Origin: CAXSEF01 sp050920955
GTDB taxonomy: Bacteria > Pseudomonadota > Alphaproteobacteria > Acetobacterales > Acetobacteraceae
Direction: 5' to 3'
Assembly: GCA_050920955.1 (NCBI GenBank)
Contig: JBPBQS010000218.1
Location: forward strand, 1 to 10,496
DNA: 10,496 bases
Shown here one piece after another: positions 1 to 6,960 of the stretch. Below the pieces are notes generated by a model, which ran no database searches, was not told the DNA's origin, and saw only the letters and a list, made by a program, of their open reading frames with translations. Made by a program: the position numbers and the translations under genes. How positions within the stretch are numbered: position 1 is the first letter of the stretch; each line of letters starts with the position of its first letter.

Positions 1-738
1 CAGCGGCTGAAGCGGCGCCGCGGCGCACTGGAGGACCAGGCGCGCGCCGCCCTCGCCGAGGCCGCCGCCACGGCGCGGTGCCTGCTGGTGCCGGCGACGA
101 CGCCTGCGGGCGTGCCGGTGCCGCTGGCGCTGGTCGACCTGCCCGACACCCTGCGGCGCAGCCTGGACACGGCGATGCTCACCCTGCCGGAGGCCGAGAT
201 GCGCGGCTTCGACCCGACCCTGCTGCGCCTCGACGGCCTTGCGGAGGCGGCGCTGGAGCGGGGCGGGGACGGCAGGGCGGCCGGCTGGATCGTGCCGGTG
301 GACTTCGACTCGCTGACCCTGCGCCACCGGCGCGAGCGGTGCATGACGCAGCTGTCGGCGCTGCCCGCGGTGCTGCGGCAGAGGGTGACGCCGCTGCTGT
401 CCCAGCTCCCGCGCTCGGTCTACCAGGCGCGCGTGGTCGACGCCCTGCGCATGCTCAAGGGCTACGGGCGCGCCGTCGGCATCGAGGTCGACGACCTGGA
501 CGCCCTGCCGTTCGATCCCAGGACCCGCACCGTCGGGCTGGTGCTGGTGACGGGCGCCGCGCTGTCGGACCAGCTGCGACGTCGCCGGTCCGCGGCGCTT
601 GCCGCGACGCTGCAGCGACTGCGCGCCGAGTCGATCCGCGTGGTGGCGCGCGACACCGCCGGCCTGGCGGCGACCGACCTCGCCCGGCTGGGCGTGGACC
701 TCGTGGTCAACGAGGCCGCCGAGACACGGCGCCGCTGA
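1..738 (+). CDS. 3' part of uncharacterized protein, weakly EAL-like C-terminus (5' end outside window)
   Basis: The frame is open from base 1 to the TGA at 736-738, giving 245 visible residues; the true start lies upstream of the window. The first ~25 residues are charged and Ala-rich (helical or coiled-coil character). Further on come a VPVDFDSLTLRHRRER segment and a C-terminal part with LQRLRAESIRVVARD followed by LARLGVDLVV. That last pattern (helix, beta strand ending in V(A/I)-acid, then LGxDLV) resembles the final strands of EAL-type TIM barrels, where the usual text is close to 'IKVVAEGVET...LGCDxxQG'. The catalytic EAL signature is not visible here, so if related it would be a degenerate, non-enzymatic version. 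I do not recognise the family with confidence. The coding evidence is strong G/C bias at codon position 3. The internal GTG at codon 30 is an unlikely start because the frame continues upstream. Confidence 0.6.
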   Translation, partial: QRLKRRRGALEDQARAALAEAAATARCLLVPATTPAGVPVPLALVDLPDTLRRSLDTAMLTLPEAEMRGFDPTLLRLDGLAEAALERGGDGRAAGWIVPVDFDSLTLRHRRERCMTQLSALPAVLRQRVTPLLSQLPRSVYQARVVDALRMLKGYGRAVGIEVDDLDALPFDPRTRTVGLVLVTGAALSDQLRRRRSAALAATLQRLRAESIRVVARDTAGLAATDLARLGVDLVVNEAAETRRR

Positions 739-1029
739 ACCCGGCCCCTCCGCGCCCAGGACCTGTCACGAACCGCGCCTCCTCCCCGTTCCAGAGAAGG
801 AGCCAAGGAACCTCCGCGAATGGATCCCAGGCCAGCCAGACGCCACCGATGCTAATTCGCAAAGTCTTTTTGCTTCTTTTTCTTCAGAAAAAGAAGGCCT
901 TGCTTGCCCGCCTCCGCCGAGGAAAGGCTGCAGGCGGAACATTCCTCAAAACCTGAAGTGTGACCACAAGAGGGTGTTGCACCATCAACGCCCGTGAGCC
1001 CGCATCGGGTTCCACCCACCCGCCCCGCG
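739..1029. other. intergenic region with AT-rich hairpin and possible diverged repeat
   Basis: This 291-bp gap lies between the end of the first gene (+) and the end of the TSCPD gene (-), so it is convergent. It is less GC-rich than its surroundings around 850-900. It holds a perfect hairpin (listed separately). At 908-937 there is a second inverted repeat: CCGCCT at 908-913 pairs with AGGCGG at 932-937. Read on the minus strand, 897-950 contains GCAGCCTTT followed by GGCGGAG, as do the two-hairpin repeats elsewhere in this window, so it could be a decayed relative. No convincing ORF. Confidence 0.5.
873..896. terminator. perfect 10-bp hairpin, possible bidirectional terminator
   Basis: CTTCTTTTTC (873-882) and GAAAAAGAAG (887-896) are perfect reverse complements around a 4-nt TTCA loop. 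The hairpin sits between two convergent genes, so a bidirectional transcription end or mRNA 3' stabiliser is plausible. It is not a textbook intrinsic terminator: the stem is A/T-rich, and no U-run follows it on either strand. It could equally be part of a dispersed repeat. Confidence 0.45.
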
Positions 1030-2529
1030 CTACGCGACCAGCCGCAGCCTCGCCCTGCGCGGCAGCTCCAGCGGCAGCTCCGGCTCCCCCGCCGCCGGCG
1101 GCGCCGGCTCGACCTCGGGCGCCGGCAGCGCCTCGCCGAGGTGGTGCGCCGCCAGGCTCCGCGCGACGTAGTCCAGCGGCGAGGTGGCGAAGTCCACCGC
1201 CGCGTCGCCCTCGACCGCGCCAGCCGGCCCGAACTGCGTGCCTGCGAACGCCTCCACGAACGCGGCCAGCGGCACGCCGTGCTGCAGCCCGAGGCTGACC
1301 GCCTGGTTGAGCCCGTCCATCAGCCCGCGCGCCAGCGCCGACTCCCGCGGCAGGCTGACCTCGATCTCGCCCACGCCGCCGTCCGCGAACTCCCCGGTGC
1401 GCAGGAACAGCCGGTGCCCGCCGAGCGTGGCCTTCTGCACCGACCCGCTGTGCCGCGCCGGCATCTGCCGCCTGCGCGACGAGGCGGGCAGGGGCCCCGA
1501 GACCGCCTCCGGCCGCGCCGGCATCCGCGGCAGGAACGGCGCCACCGCGTCGTGCATCGCCGCGTGCGCCGCCACGTCCGCCGGCGTGAGCAGCGTGTCC
1601 CCGCGCAGTACCAGCGCCAGCGCCGCTTCCGGCGACAGCGCCCGCGCCGCCAGCCTGCGCTGCGTCGCCTCCGTGAGCCCGCCCTCCGGCGTGACCGACG
1701 CGAACGCCGGCGCGATCCCCCCCGTCTCCAGCCCCAGCAGCGCGTCCGCCGGCCCCGGCGCCACGACCGCCGCCGCCCCCAGCTCCGGCAGCCCCCCCGC
1801 CGCCTCGCGCGCCGCCCGCGCCGCCTCCGCGAGCCCCGGCACCACGCACGCGCCGGGCGCCGCCGGCCACGACGGCTCGTGGCGCAGCAGGTCGCGCTGC
1901 CCGTCCGACATCACCACGTCCACCCGCGCCCGCAGCAGCGCCGCGAGGCACGCCGCCACGTCCCGCGCCGCCCCCGACGCGTAGTCCAACCCGAGCGAGG
2001 CCAGCACCGCGTCCAGCCCCGACAGCGCCACCCACGACCCCGCGCCGTCGATCATCCGCAGCGCCTCGGCGACCGTGTCCACCGCCGCCCCGAACCCCGC
2101 CACGTCGAACCCGCCCGCCTCCGCCCCGCCTGCCTCCGCGCCCCGCGCCGCCCGCCCGTGCTCCGCCGCGTCGTGGAACGCCGGCAGCGACAGCACGAAC
2201 CCCGGCGCCTCGACCCGCTCGTCGCCCGCCGACGCCCACACCGCCTCGTTCGGCGCTGCCCTGCGGTGCAGCAGCAGCGCGTGCAGCCGCACGTCCAGCC
2301 CCGGCGCCTCGCCCAGCCGCGCCGCCCGTCGCGCCAGCGGCCTGACCCACGCCTCCGCCGCCTCCGCAAGCGACGCGCTGCGGTGGCCGGGCGCCAGCAC
2401 CGAGAACGCCTCGGCCGCCGCCACGTCCCACGCCGCCGGCAGCGTCACCATCCGGGTGGGCGAATCCGGGTCGGCCCCCGCATGAAGGGTCCGCATCCGC
2501 ACGCCACGCCAGATCGGGCTCGTTCTCAT
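1030..2529 (-). CDS. TSCPD domain protein, degenerate class II ribonucleotide reductase-like
   Basis: The 499-aa product ends in a clear TSCPD domain (residues ~362-465): KATLGGHRLFLRTGEF, GEIEVSLP, AVSLGLQHGVPLAAFVEAF, FGPAGAVEGD and ATSPLDYVARSLAAHHLG match the C-terminus of B12-dependent ribonucleotide reductase NrdJ. The preceding part also keeps NrdJ-like landmarks: FVLSLPAF with a following FDVAGFGAAV (~111-150), SGLDAVLASLGLDYASGAARD (~170-190), LETGGIAPAFA (~267-277) and HAAMHDAVAPFL (~322-333). The catalytic part is missing. There is no N-x-C-x-E active-site motif, the only cysteines are C194 and C228, and the length is less than half that of NrdJ. Activity as a reductase is therefore very unlikely; a regulatory or scaffold role is inferred. 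The ATG at 2527-2529 gives the start MRTSPIWRGVRMR, which fits my memory of the family; M12 is an alternative start. It is transcribed away from the NDUFA12 operon. Confidence 0.85.
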   Translation of the reverse strand: MRTSPIWRGVRMRTLHAGADPDSPTRMVTLPAAWDVAAAEAFSVLAPGHRSASLAEAAEAWVRPLARRAARLGEAPGLDVRLHALLLHRRAAPNEAVWASAGDERVEAPGFVLSLPAFHDAAEHGRAARGAEAGGAEAGGFDVAGFGAAVDTVAEALRMIDGAGSWVALSGLDAVLASLGLDYASGAARDVAACLAALLRARVDVVMSDGQRDLLRHEPSWPAAPGACVVPGLAEAARAAREAAGGLPELGAAAVVAPGPADALLGLETGGIAPAFASVTPEGGLTEATQRRLAARALSPEAALALVLRGDTLLTPADVAAHAAMHDAVAPFLPRMPARPEAVSGPLPASSRRRQMPARHSGSVQKATLGGHRLFLRTGEFADGGVGEIEVSLPRESALARGLMDGLNQAVSLGLQHGVPLAAFVEAFAGTQFGPAGAVEGDAAVDFATSPLDYVARSLAAHHLGEALPAPEVEPAPPAAGEPELPLELPRRARLRLVA

Positions 2530-2605
2530 GGCCCCAGCCTATGCCGCCCCGCACGCCGCGGATACCGCATTTCGTGGTCCAACCCCACCCCGGACCACAC
2601 AATGT

Positions 2606-2624
2606 TGTGGATAAACCTGTGGGC
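2606..2624 (-). promoter_or_regulatory. DnaA-box-like 19-mer (copy 1)
   Basis: TGTGGATAA at 2606-2614 is the exact reverse complement of the DnaA box consensus TTATCCACA. Two bases later comes CTGTGGGC. A 17/19 match to the whole unit occurs on the minus strand at 6805-6823. DnaA binding is an inference from the motif. Confidence 0.5.
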
Positions 2625-2640
2625 GGCTTGTACCCGAGAA

Positions 2641-2692
2641 GGCAAGCATGGGCTCTGCCCAAACCCGCCAGGGCGAGCCCCCTCGTCTGGCC
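2641..2692 (-). repeat. two-hairpin dispersed repeat, copy R2a (minus orientation)
   Basis: Read on the minus strand it has the family layout. Hairpin I region: CCAG...CTGG flanks at 2668-2671/2687-2690, with inner GGG-CGAG-CCC. Linker: CGGGTT. Hairpin II: TGGGC-AGA-GCCCA (2649-2661). Tail: TGCTTGCC (2641-2648). It faces copy R2b head to head across ~60 bp, and both copies share the identical TGCTTGCC tail. Hairpin I is imperfect here. Confidence 0.7.
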
Positions 2693-2752
2693 CTTCCAAT
2701 GGCCCAAGCGGGCCATCGGAACCTTTGGCCAGCCTCGCCCTGGACTGGCCTC

Positions 2753-2818
2753 ACTTGAGGGAAGCCATCCAAGGGGCTTCCCTTGGCGGAGTTTGAGGCG
2801 GAGCCTCATGCTTGCCCG
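2753..2818 (+). repeat. two-hairpin dispersed repeat, copy R2b (plus orientation)
   Basis: Hairpin I is CCAAGGG-GCTT-CCCTTGG (2769-2786, perfect 7 bp). The linker is CGGAGTT. Hairpin II is TGAGGC-GGA-GCCTCA (2794-2808, perfect 6 bp). The tail is TGCTTGCC. An overlapping alternative stem pairs GGGAAGCC (2759-2766) with GGCTTCCC (2775-2782). It is about four-fifths identical to the reverse complement of 6837-6903. It sits directly upstream of the NDUFA12 operon promoter region. Confidence 0.8.
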
Positions 2819-2820
2819 GA

Positions 2821-2849
2821 TGGACCGGCGGCCCCCGTGCACGTATATC
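2821..2849 (+). promoter_or_regulatory. candidate promoter of the NDUFA12-mlaD-otsBA operon
   Basis: TGGACC (2821-2826) and TATATC (2844-2849) are separated by 17 bp, each matching 4 of 6 sigma-70 consensus bases. A start about 7 bases past the -10 would fall on or next to the ATG at 2856. No Shine-Dalgarno sequence is visible in the bases before that ATG, so a leaderless mRNA is possible. This is inferred from position and weak motif matches. Confidence 0.35.
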
Positions 2850-2855
2850 CCTGCC

Positions 2856-3209
2856 ATGACCCTTGGCACCCGCCTGTTCACCTGGCTGCGCGGCACGCCT
2901 GTCGGCACCGACGACGCCGGCAACCGCTACTTCACCGAGCGCCGCCAGCGCCCCGGCTTCCGCCGCCGCCGCTGGGTGATGTTCGCCGGCGCCACGGAAG
3001 GCAGCGCGGTGCCGCCCGAGTGGCACGGCTGGCTGCACTACACGACCGACGCGCCGCTGACGGGGGTGCCGCGCCGCGCCTGGGAGAAGCCGCACCTGCC
3101 CAACATGACCGGCACGCCCGACGGCTACCGCCCGCAGGGCAGCGACTACCGCGGCGGGCGCACGGCGGCGTCCACCGGCGACTACGAAGCCTGGACCCCG
3201 GGGACCTGA
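2856..3209 (+). CDS. NADH:ubiquinone oxidoreductase subunit NDUFA12 family protein
   Basis: The 117-aa protein carries the hallmark text of the NDUFA12/B17.2 family: GTDDAGNRYF (residues ~17-26), RRRRWVMFAG (~37-45), VPPEWHGWLHY (52-62) and KPHLPNMTGT (78-87), with a disordered Gly/Arg-rich C-terminus. In mitochondria and alphaproteobacteria this is an accessory subunit or assembly factor at the peripheral/membrane arm junction of respiratory complex I. Its length is typical for bacterial members. The ATG at 2856 gives MTLGTRLFTWLRG, the usual N-terminus; an open frame extends upstream to 2541 but runs through repeats and the divergent promoter region and is not coding. It is the first gene of a six-gene run; mlaD starts only 2 nt after its stop. 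Confidence 0.95.
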   Translation: MTLGTRLFTWLRGTPVGTDDAGNRYFTERRQRPGFRRRRWVMFAGATEGSAVPPEWHGWLHYTTDAPLTGVPRRAWEKPHLPNMTGTPDGYRPQGSDYRGGRTAASTGDYEAWTPGT

Positions 3210-3211
3210 CG

Positions 3212-3733
3212 ATGGCAACGACCAAGCGCAACCCCGCGGAGCTGCTGACCGGCGCCTGCGTGCTGGTGGTGGCGGCCGGCTTCCTGGCCTACGCGGTGGC
3301 CAACAGCGGGCGCAGCGGCGGCAGCGGCTACGAGCTGCACGCCGCCTTCGACCACATCGACGGCATGGGCGCGGGCTCGGACGTGCGCCTGGCCGGTGTG
3401 AAGATCGGCACCGTGCTCGGCACCGCGATCGACCCCAAGACCTACCTCGCCGACGTGACCCTCTCCGTGCGCGCCGACGTGAAGCTGCCCACCGACAGCA
3501 GCGCCGAGATCACCAGCGACGGCCTGCTCGGCGGCAAGTACCTGGCGCTCGCCCCGGGCGGCGCGGACGCCATGCTGCCGGCCGGCGGCACGATCACCGT
3601 GACGCAGGGCTCGGTCAGCCTGGAGCAGCTCCTCGGCAAGTTCATCTTCAGCGTCACCGACATGGTCAACGCCGTGAAGCCCCCCGCCGGCAAGCCCGGC
3701 GCCGACCCCGCCGCGGGCCCCGGCCTGAAGTGA
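3212..3733 (+). CDS. mlaD: MlaD-like MCE protein, outer-membrane lipid asymmetry transport
   Basis: The 173-aa protein has an N-terminal membrane anchor (residues ~11-30, LLTGACVLVVAAGFLAYAVA) followed by one MCE domain (~40-118): YELHAAFDHIDGMGAGSDVRLAGVKIGTV, PTDSSAEITSDGLLGGKYLAL. The stretch ~134-155 (VSLEQLLGKFIFSVTDMVNAV) corresponds to the pore helix region of MlaD, and the C-terminus is Pro/Gly-rich. MlaD forms a hexameric ring bound to the inner-membrane ABC transporter MlaFEB and passes phospholipids between the membranes. No mlaE, mlaF or mlaB lies in the window, so its partners must be encoded elsewhere. The ATG at 3212 follows the NDUFA12 stop by 2 nt. Its TGA overlaps the GTG of the next gene by 4 bases, which suggests translational coupling. 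Confidence 0.92.
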   Translation: MATTKRNPAELLTGACVLVVAAGFLAYAVANSGRSGGSGYELHAAFDHIDGMGAGSDVRLAGVKIGTVLGTAIDPKTYLADVTLSVRADVKLPTDSSAEITSDGLLGGKYLALAPGGADAMLPAGGTITVTQGSVSLEQLLGKFIFSVTDMVNAVKPPAGKPGADPAAGPGLK

Positions 3734-3948
3734 GCGCCGCCGCGCCCGCGACGCCCTGGCGCCAGCCGGACGGCACGCCCGTCGCCTGCCGCGAGAAGCT
3801 GCGCGTGCTCGAGGAGAACCAGGCCGAGCTGCTCCAGGTGATGCAGGACGCCTTCGAGGACGCCGTGCTCATGGGCGTCGACGAGTCCGCGATGCGCGAG
3901 CACCTCGCCGCCACGGTGCGCGCCCTGCGCAGCCCGAACCGGGCGTGA
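3730..3948 (+). CDS. 72-aa hypothetical protein, between mlaD and DUF2155 gene
   Basis: I do not recognise a named family. The frame starts with a GTG that overlaps the mlaD stop by 4 bases and ends in a TGA that overlaps the next GTG by 4 bases, so it fits the overlap pattern of the whole operon. The product is soluble and acidic in its middle, probably mostly helical: REKLRVLEENQAELLQVMQDAFEDAVLMGVDESAMREHLAATVRAL, with one Cys (C20) and no signal peptide or membrane segment. Codon position 3 is strongly G/C, as in its neighbours. Its position suggests a cytoplasmic role linked to its envelope or respiratory neighbours, but the function is unknown. Confidence 0.75.
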   Translation: MSAAAPATPWRQPDGTPVACREKLRVLEENQAELLQVMQDAFEDAVLMGVDESAMREHLAATVRALRSPNRA

Positions 3949-4409
3949 CCCCCCGCCGCGCCTCGCCCTTCCGCACGGCCGCGCCGTGCGCGCTCGCCCT
4001 GCTGGCCGCGCTCCCCCGCGCCCACGCCGCCGAAACCGTGCCCTCCCCCGTCCTGCCCGACCCCGGCACCTGGCTCTCCCGCCCCGTCGCCGAGCTGCGC
4101 GTGCTCGACAAGGTCGGCGCCCAGGCCACGCCCATGGTGCTGACGGCGGGGCAGGGGGCCGCGTTCCACTCCCTGACCGTGACCCTGCGTGCCTGCGCCG
4201 TGCGCCCGCCCGAGCTCCCGCCCGACTCCGCCGCCTTCCTCGACATCACCGACAGCCACGAGGGCCAGCCCGGCTTCCACGGCTGGATGTTCTCCGGCGA
4301 GCCGCAGATCGCCATGCTCGAGAACCCCCTCTACGACGTCCACCTGATGTCCTGCCGCGCCGACCCCGCCGCCGCCCCGCCGCCCCCGCCCGGACGCGCC
4401 CCGAAATGA
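3945..4409 (+). CDS. DUF2155 domain-containing exported protein
   Basis: The 154-aa product has a signal peptide (Arg-rich start, hydrophobic ~11-25, likely cleavage after AHA near residue 28) and a DUF2155 domain at ~44-137: AELRVLDKVGAQATPMVL, FHSLTVTLRACAVRPPE, AAFLDI, FHGWMFSGEP and LENPLYDVHLMSCR. C84 and C137 are the family's conserved pair and could form a disulfide in the periplasm (inference). The tail is Pro-rich. DUF2155 proteins are typical of Alphaproteobacteria, have no assigned biochemical function, and from memory often sit near NDUFA12 genes, as here. The GTG start overlaps the preceding stop (GTGA), and the end overlaps the otsB ATG (ATGA). Confidence 0.92.
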   Translation: MTPRRASPFRTAAPCALALLAALPRAHAAETVPSPVLPDPGTWLSRPVAELRVLDKVGAQATPMVLTAGQGAAFHSLTVTLRACAVRPPELPPDSAAFLDITDSHEGQPGFHGWMFSGEPQIAMLENPLYDVHLMSCRADPAAAPPPPPGRAPK

Positions 4410-5139
4410 CCCCCCCCGACCCCGCCCTGCCGCCTCCCGAGCGCGCCGCCTTCCTGCTCGACGTCGATGGCACGCTGCTCGACATCGCCCCCACGCCCGA
4501 GTCCGTGGTCGTCCCCCCCACCCTCCTCGCCGACCTCGCAGCCCTGCGCGACCGCGTCGGCGGCGCCCTCGCCGTGGTCACCGGCCGCCCCATCGCCCAG
4601 ATCGACGCGCTCCTCCCCGGCGCCCCCTACGCCATCGCCGGCGAGCACGGCGGCGCCACCCGCCACAGCCCCGGCGCCCCCGTCCGCCACGCCGCGCTGG
4701 CCGCCATCCCCGACGCCTGGCGCGAGGCCGCCGCCCGCATCGCCGCCGCCCACCCCGGCGCCCGCGTCGAGGAGAAGCAGCGCGGCCTCGTCCTGCACTT
4801 CCGCGCCGCCCCCGAGCACGGCCCCGCCCTCCACGCCGCCCTCCAGGCCCTGCTCGCCCCGCAGGCCGACGCCTTCCACCTGCTCGGCGCCAAGATGGCC
4901 TGGGAGATCCGCCCCGCCGGCGCCGACAAGGGCTCCGCCGTGCGCGCGCTGATGGCCGAGGCCCCCTTCGCCGGCCGCCTCCCCGTGTTCGTGGGCGACG
5001 ACACCACCGACGAGGACGGCATCGCCGCAGCCCACGACCTCGGCGGCGTGGGCCTGCGCGTGCCGGACGCGTTCGGCGACCCGGACGGCGTGCGCGCCTG
5101 GATCGCCCGCCTCGCGAGGGCCGGCTGGGCGGGCGCCTG

Positions 5140-5140
<1 letters not shown>
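4406..5140 (+). CDS. otsB: trehalose-6-phosphate phosphatase
   Basis: The 244-aa product is a HAD-superfamily phosphatase of the OtsB type that converts trehalose-6-phosphate to trehalose in the cytoplasm. Visible motifs in order: motif I DVDGTLLDIAPTPE (D19 nucleophile, D21 acid/base), motif II VVTGRP (T59), cap region with GEHGG (79-83) and HPGARVEEKQRGLVLHFR (116-133), K175 in the GADKGSAV segment (motif III), and motif IV VGDDTTDEDG (196-205) binding Mg2+. Length is typical. The ATG at 4406 overlaps the DUF2155 stop by 4 bases and the end overlaps the otsA ATG by 1 base (TGATG). Eight C residues in a row (4410-4417) follow the start codon, a possible slippage site. Codons lean heavily to C at position 3. 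Confidence 0.95.
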
Positions 5141-6462
<1,322 letters not shown>

Positions 6463-6560
6463 CCCCCGTCCCACGGCCCGGGACATGCCCCGCGTCCGCC
6501 CGCCGCCCCGCGTCTCACGCCCGACCGATAACCATGGTTTTCCAACGGGATGCCCGCGCC

Positions 6561-6569
6561 TTGTCCACA
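6561..6569 (+). promoter_or_regulatory. near-consensus DnaA box
   Basis: TTGTCCACA differs from the DnaA box consensus TTATCCACA at one position. On its own it is weak; it gains weight from the two further sites about 240 bp downstream in the same gap. Confidence 0.3.
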
Positions 6570-6802
6570 GGCCGCCGCCCCGCCGCACGCCCCGCCGCCC
6601 CGCCGCCGGCAAAAGGCGGTCACGCCCGCGTCACAATTCCACCGTCCAGAAATTACCCAACGCGATCAATAACCTGCGGCACGTCCATCAGCCTGCCCGT
6701 CAGCCCCCGGCGCCCCACCAGCGGCCCCCGAGGCCGGAAAACCGCGCCCCGTCAGCGCCTTACAGCCCCGCAGCGCCCCCCCCGGCACAGGCCCTCCCGC
6801 GA

Positions 6803-6823
6803 TTGCCCACAGAGTTATCCACA
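6803..6823 (+). promoter_or_regulatory. DnaA-box-like double site (copy 2)
   Basis: TTGCCCACA (6803-6811) and the perfect DnaA box TTATCCACA (6815-6823) lie with starts 12 bp apart. The reverse complement of 6805-6823 matches 2606-2624 at 17 of 19 positions; only the two bases between the boxes differ. The site lies 14 bp from repeat copy R3. Confidence 0.5.
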
Positions 6824-6836
6824 CGCCCCGGGGAAG

Positions 6837-6903
6837 CAGGCAAGGTTGAGGCTCTGCCTCAAACTCCGCCAAAGGCTGCGCCCTTGGAACGCGTCCCTTA
6901 AGT
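6837..6903 (-). repeat. two-hairpin dispersed repeat, copy R3 (minus orientation)
   Basis: Read on the minus strand: hairpin I CCAAGGG..CCTTTGG (6869-6887, one A.C mismatch, loop of 5), linker CGGAGTT, hairpin II TTGAGGC-AGA-GCCTCAA (6846-6862, perfect 7 bp), tail ACCTTGCC. Around four-fifths identical to copy R2b. It faces copy R4 head to head only a few bases away. Confidence 0.8.
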
Positions 6904-6907
6904 AAGT

Positions 6908-6960
6908 GGGATCAAAGGGTCCTCGGACCCTTTGCGGGTTCGGGCAGAGCCCGACCTTCC
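6908..6960 (+). repeat. two-hairpin dispersed repeat, copy R4 (plus), overlapping ALDH gene end
   Basis: It opens with GGGATC. Hairpin I pairs CAAAGGGTCC (6913-6922) with GGACCCTTTG (6925-6934), perfect 10 bp. The linker is CGGGT. Hairpin II is TCGGGC-AGA-GCCCGA (6940-6954, perfect 6 bp). The tail is CCTTCC. On the minus strand it encodes the last ~16 residues and the stop codon of the aldehyde dehydrogenase gene. It may also serve as its 3' end hairpin. Confidence 0.85.

Larger units (their letters stand above)
2530..2855. other. divergent intergenic region (TSCPD gene / NDUFA12 operon)
   Basis: This 326-bp stretch contains the start regions of two divergent genes. From left to right it holds an imperfect dyad CACAA-TG-TTGTG near 2598-2609, a DnaA-box-like 19-mer (2606-2624), a minus-oriented two-hairpin repeat (2641-2692), a spacer with hairpins at 2694-2721 (TTCC..TGGCCC/GGGCCA..GGAA) and 2727-2750 (GGCCAG/CTGGCC), a plus-oriented repeat (2753-2818) and a candidate promoter for the NDUFA12 operon. 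I see no convincing coding frame; open frames crossing it lack coding character. Confidence 0.6.
6463..6911. other. convergent intergenic region with DnaA-box-like sites and repeat pair
   Basis: This 449-bp gap lies between the ends of otsA (+) and the aldehyde dehydrogenase gene (-). Just after otsA is a short inverted repeat, GTCCC (6468-6472)/GGGAC (6480-6484), without a U-run. TTGTCCACA (6561-6569) is one base from the DnaA box consensus. A relatively AT-rich block lies at ~6630-6690. TTGCCCACA (6803-6811) and TTATCCACA (6815-6823) follow, then copy R3 of the two-hairpin repeat. Two overlapping open frames cross the gap but have no coding character. Confidence 0.6.

Noticed and set aside
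78..956. 292-aa plus-strand frame overlapping the first gene
   Set aside because: Shadow frame: low-complexity Gly/Ala/Arg text. The frame from base 1 to 738 is open to the window edge and has better codon bias.
994..2796. 600-aa open frame on the plus strand
   Set aside because: Arg/Pro-rich antisense shadow of the TSCPD gene with no domain pattern.
2530..2855. Riboswitch or structured RNA leader for the NDUFA12 operon
   Set aside because: The hairpins here are explained by the repeat family, which recurs in unrelated places; no known riboswitch core was seen.
884..2923. 679-aa open frame on the minus strand overlapping the TSCPD gene and both intergenic regions
   Set aside because: Runs through repeats and the divergent promoter region and translates to Gly/Arg/Ala runs; the TSCPD frame carries the conserved domain.
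6561..6823. A replication origin in the otsA-ALDH gap
   Set aside because: There are DnaA-like boxes and a mildly AT-rich block, but no typical origin neighbours (dnaA, hemE, parAB, repC) and too few boxes; only a regulatory or titration role is kept as a possibility.
6485..6905. Two overlapping plus-strand frames of 138 and 123 residues in the otsA-ALDH gap
   Set aside because: Pro/Arg-rich, no ribosome binding site, and both run into repeat R3; no coding character.
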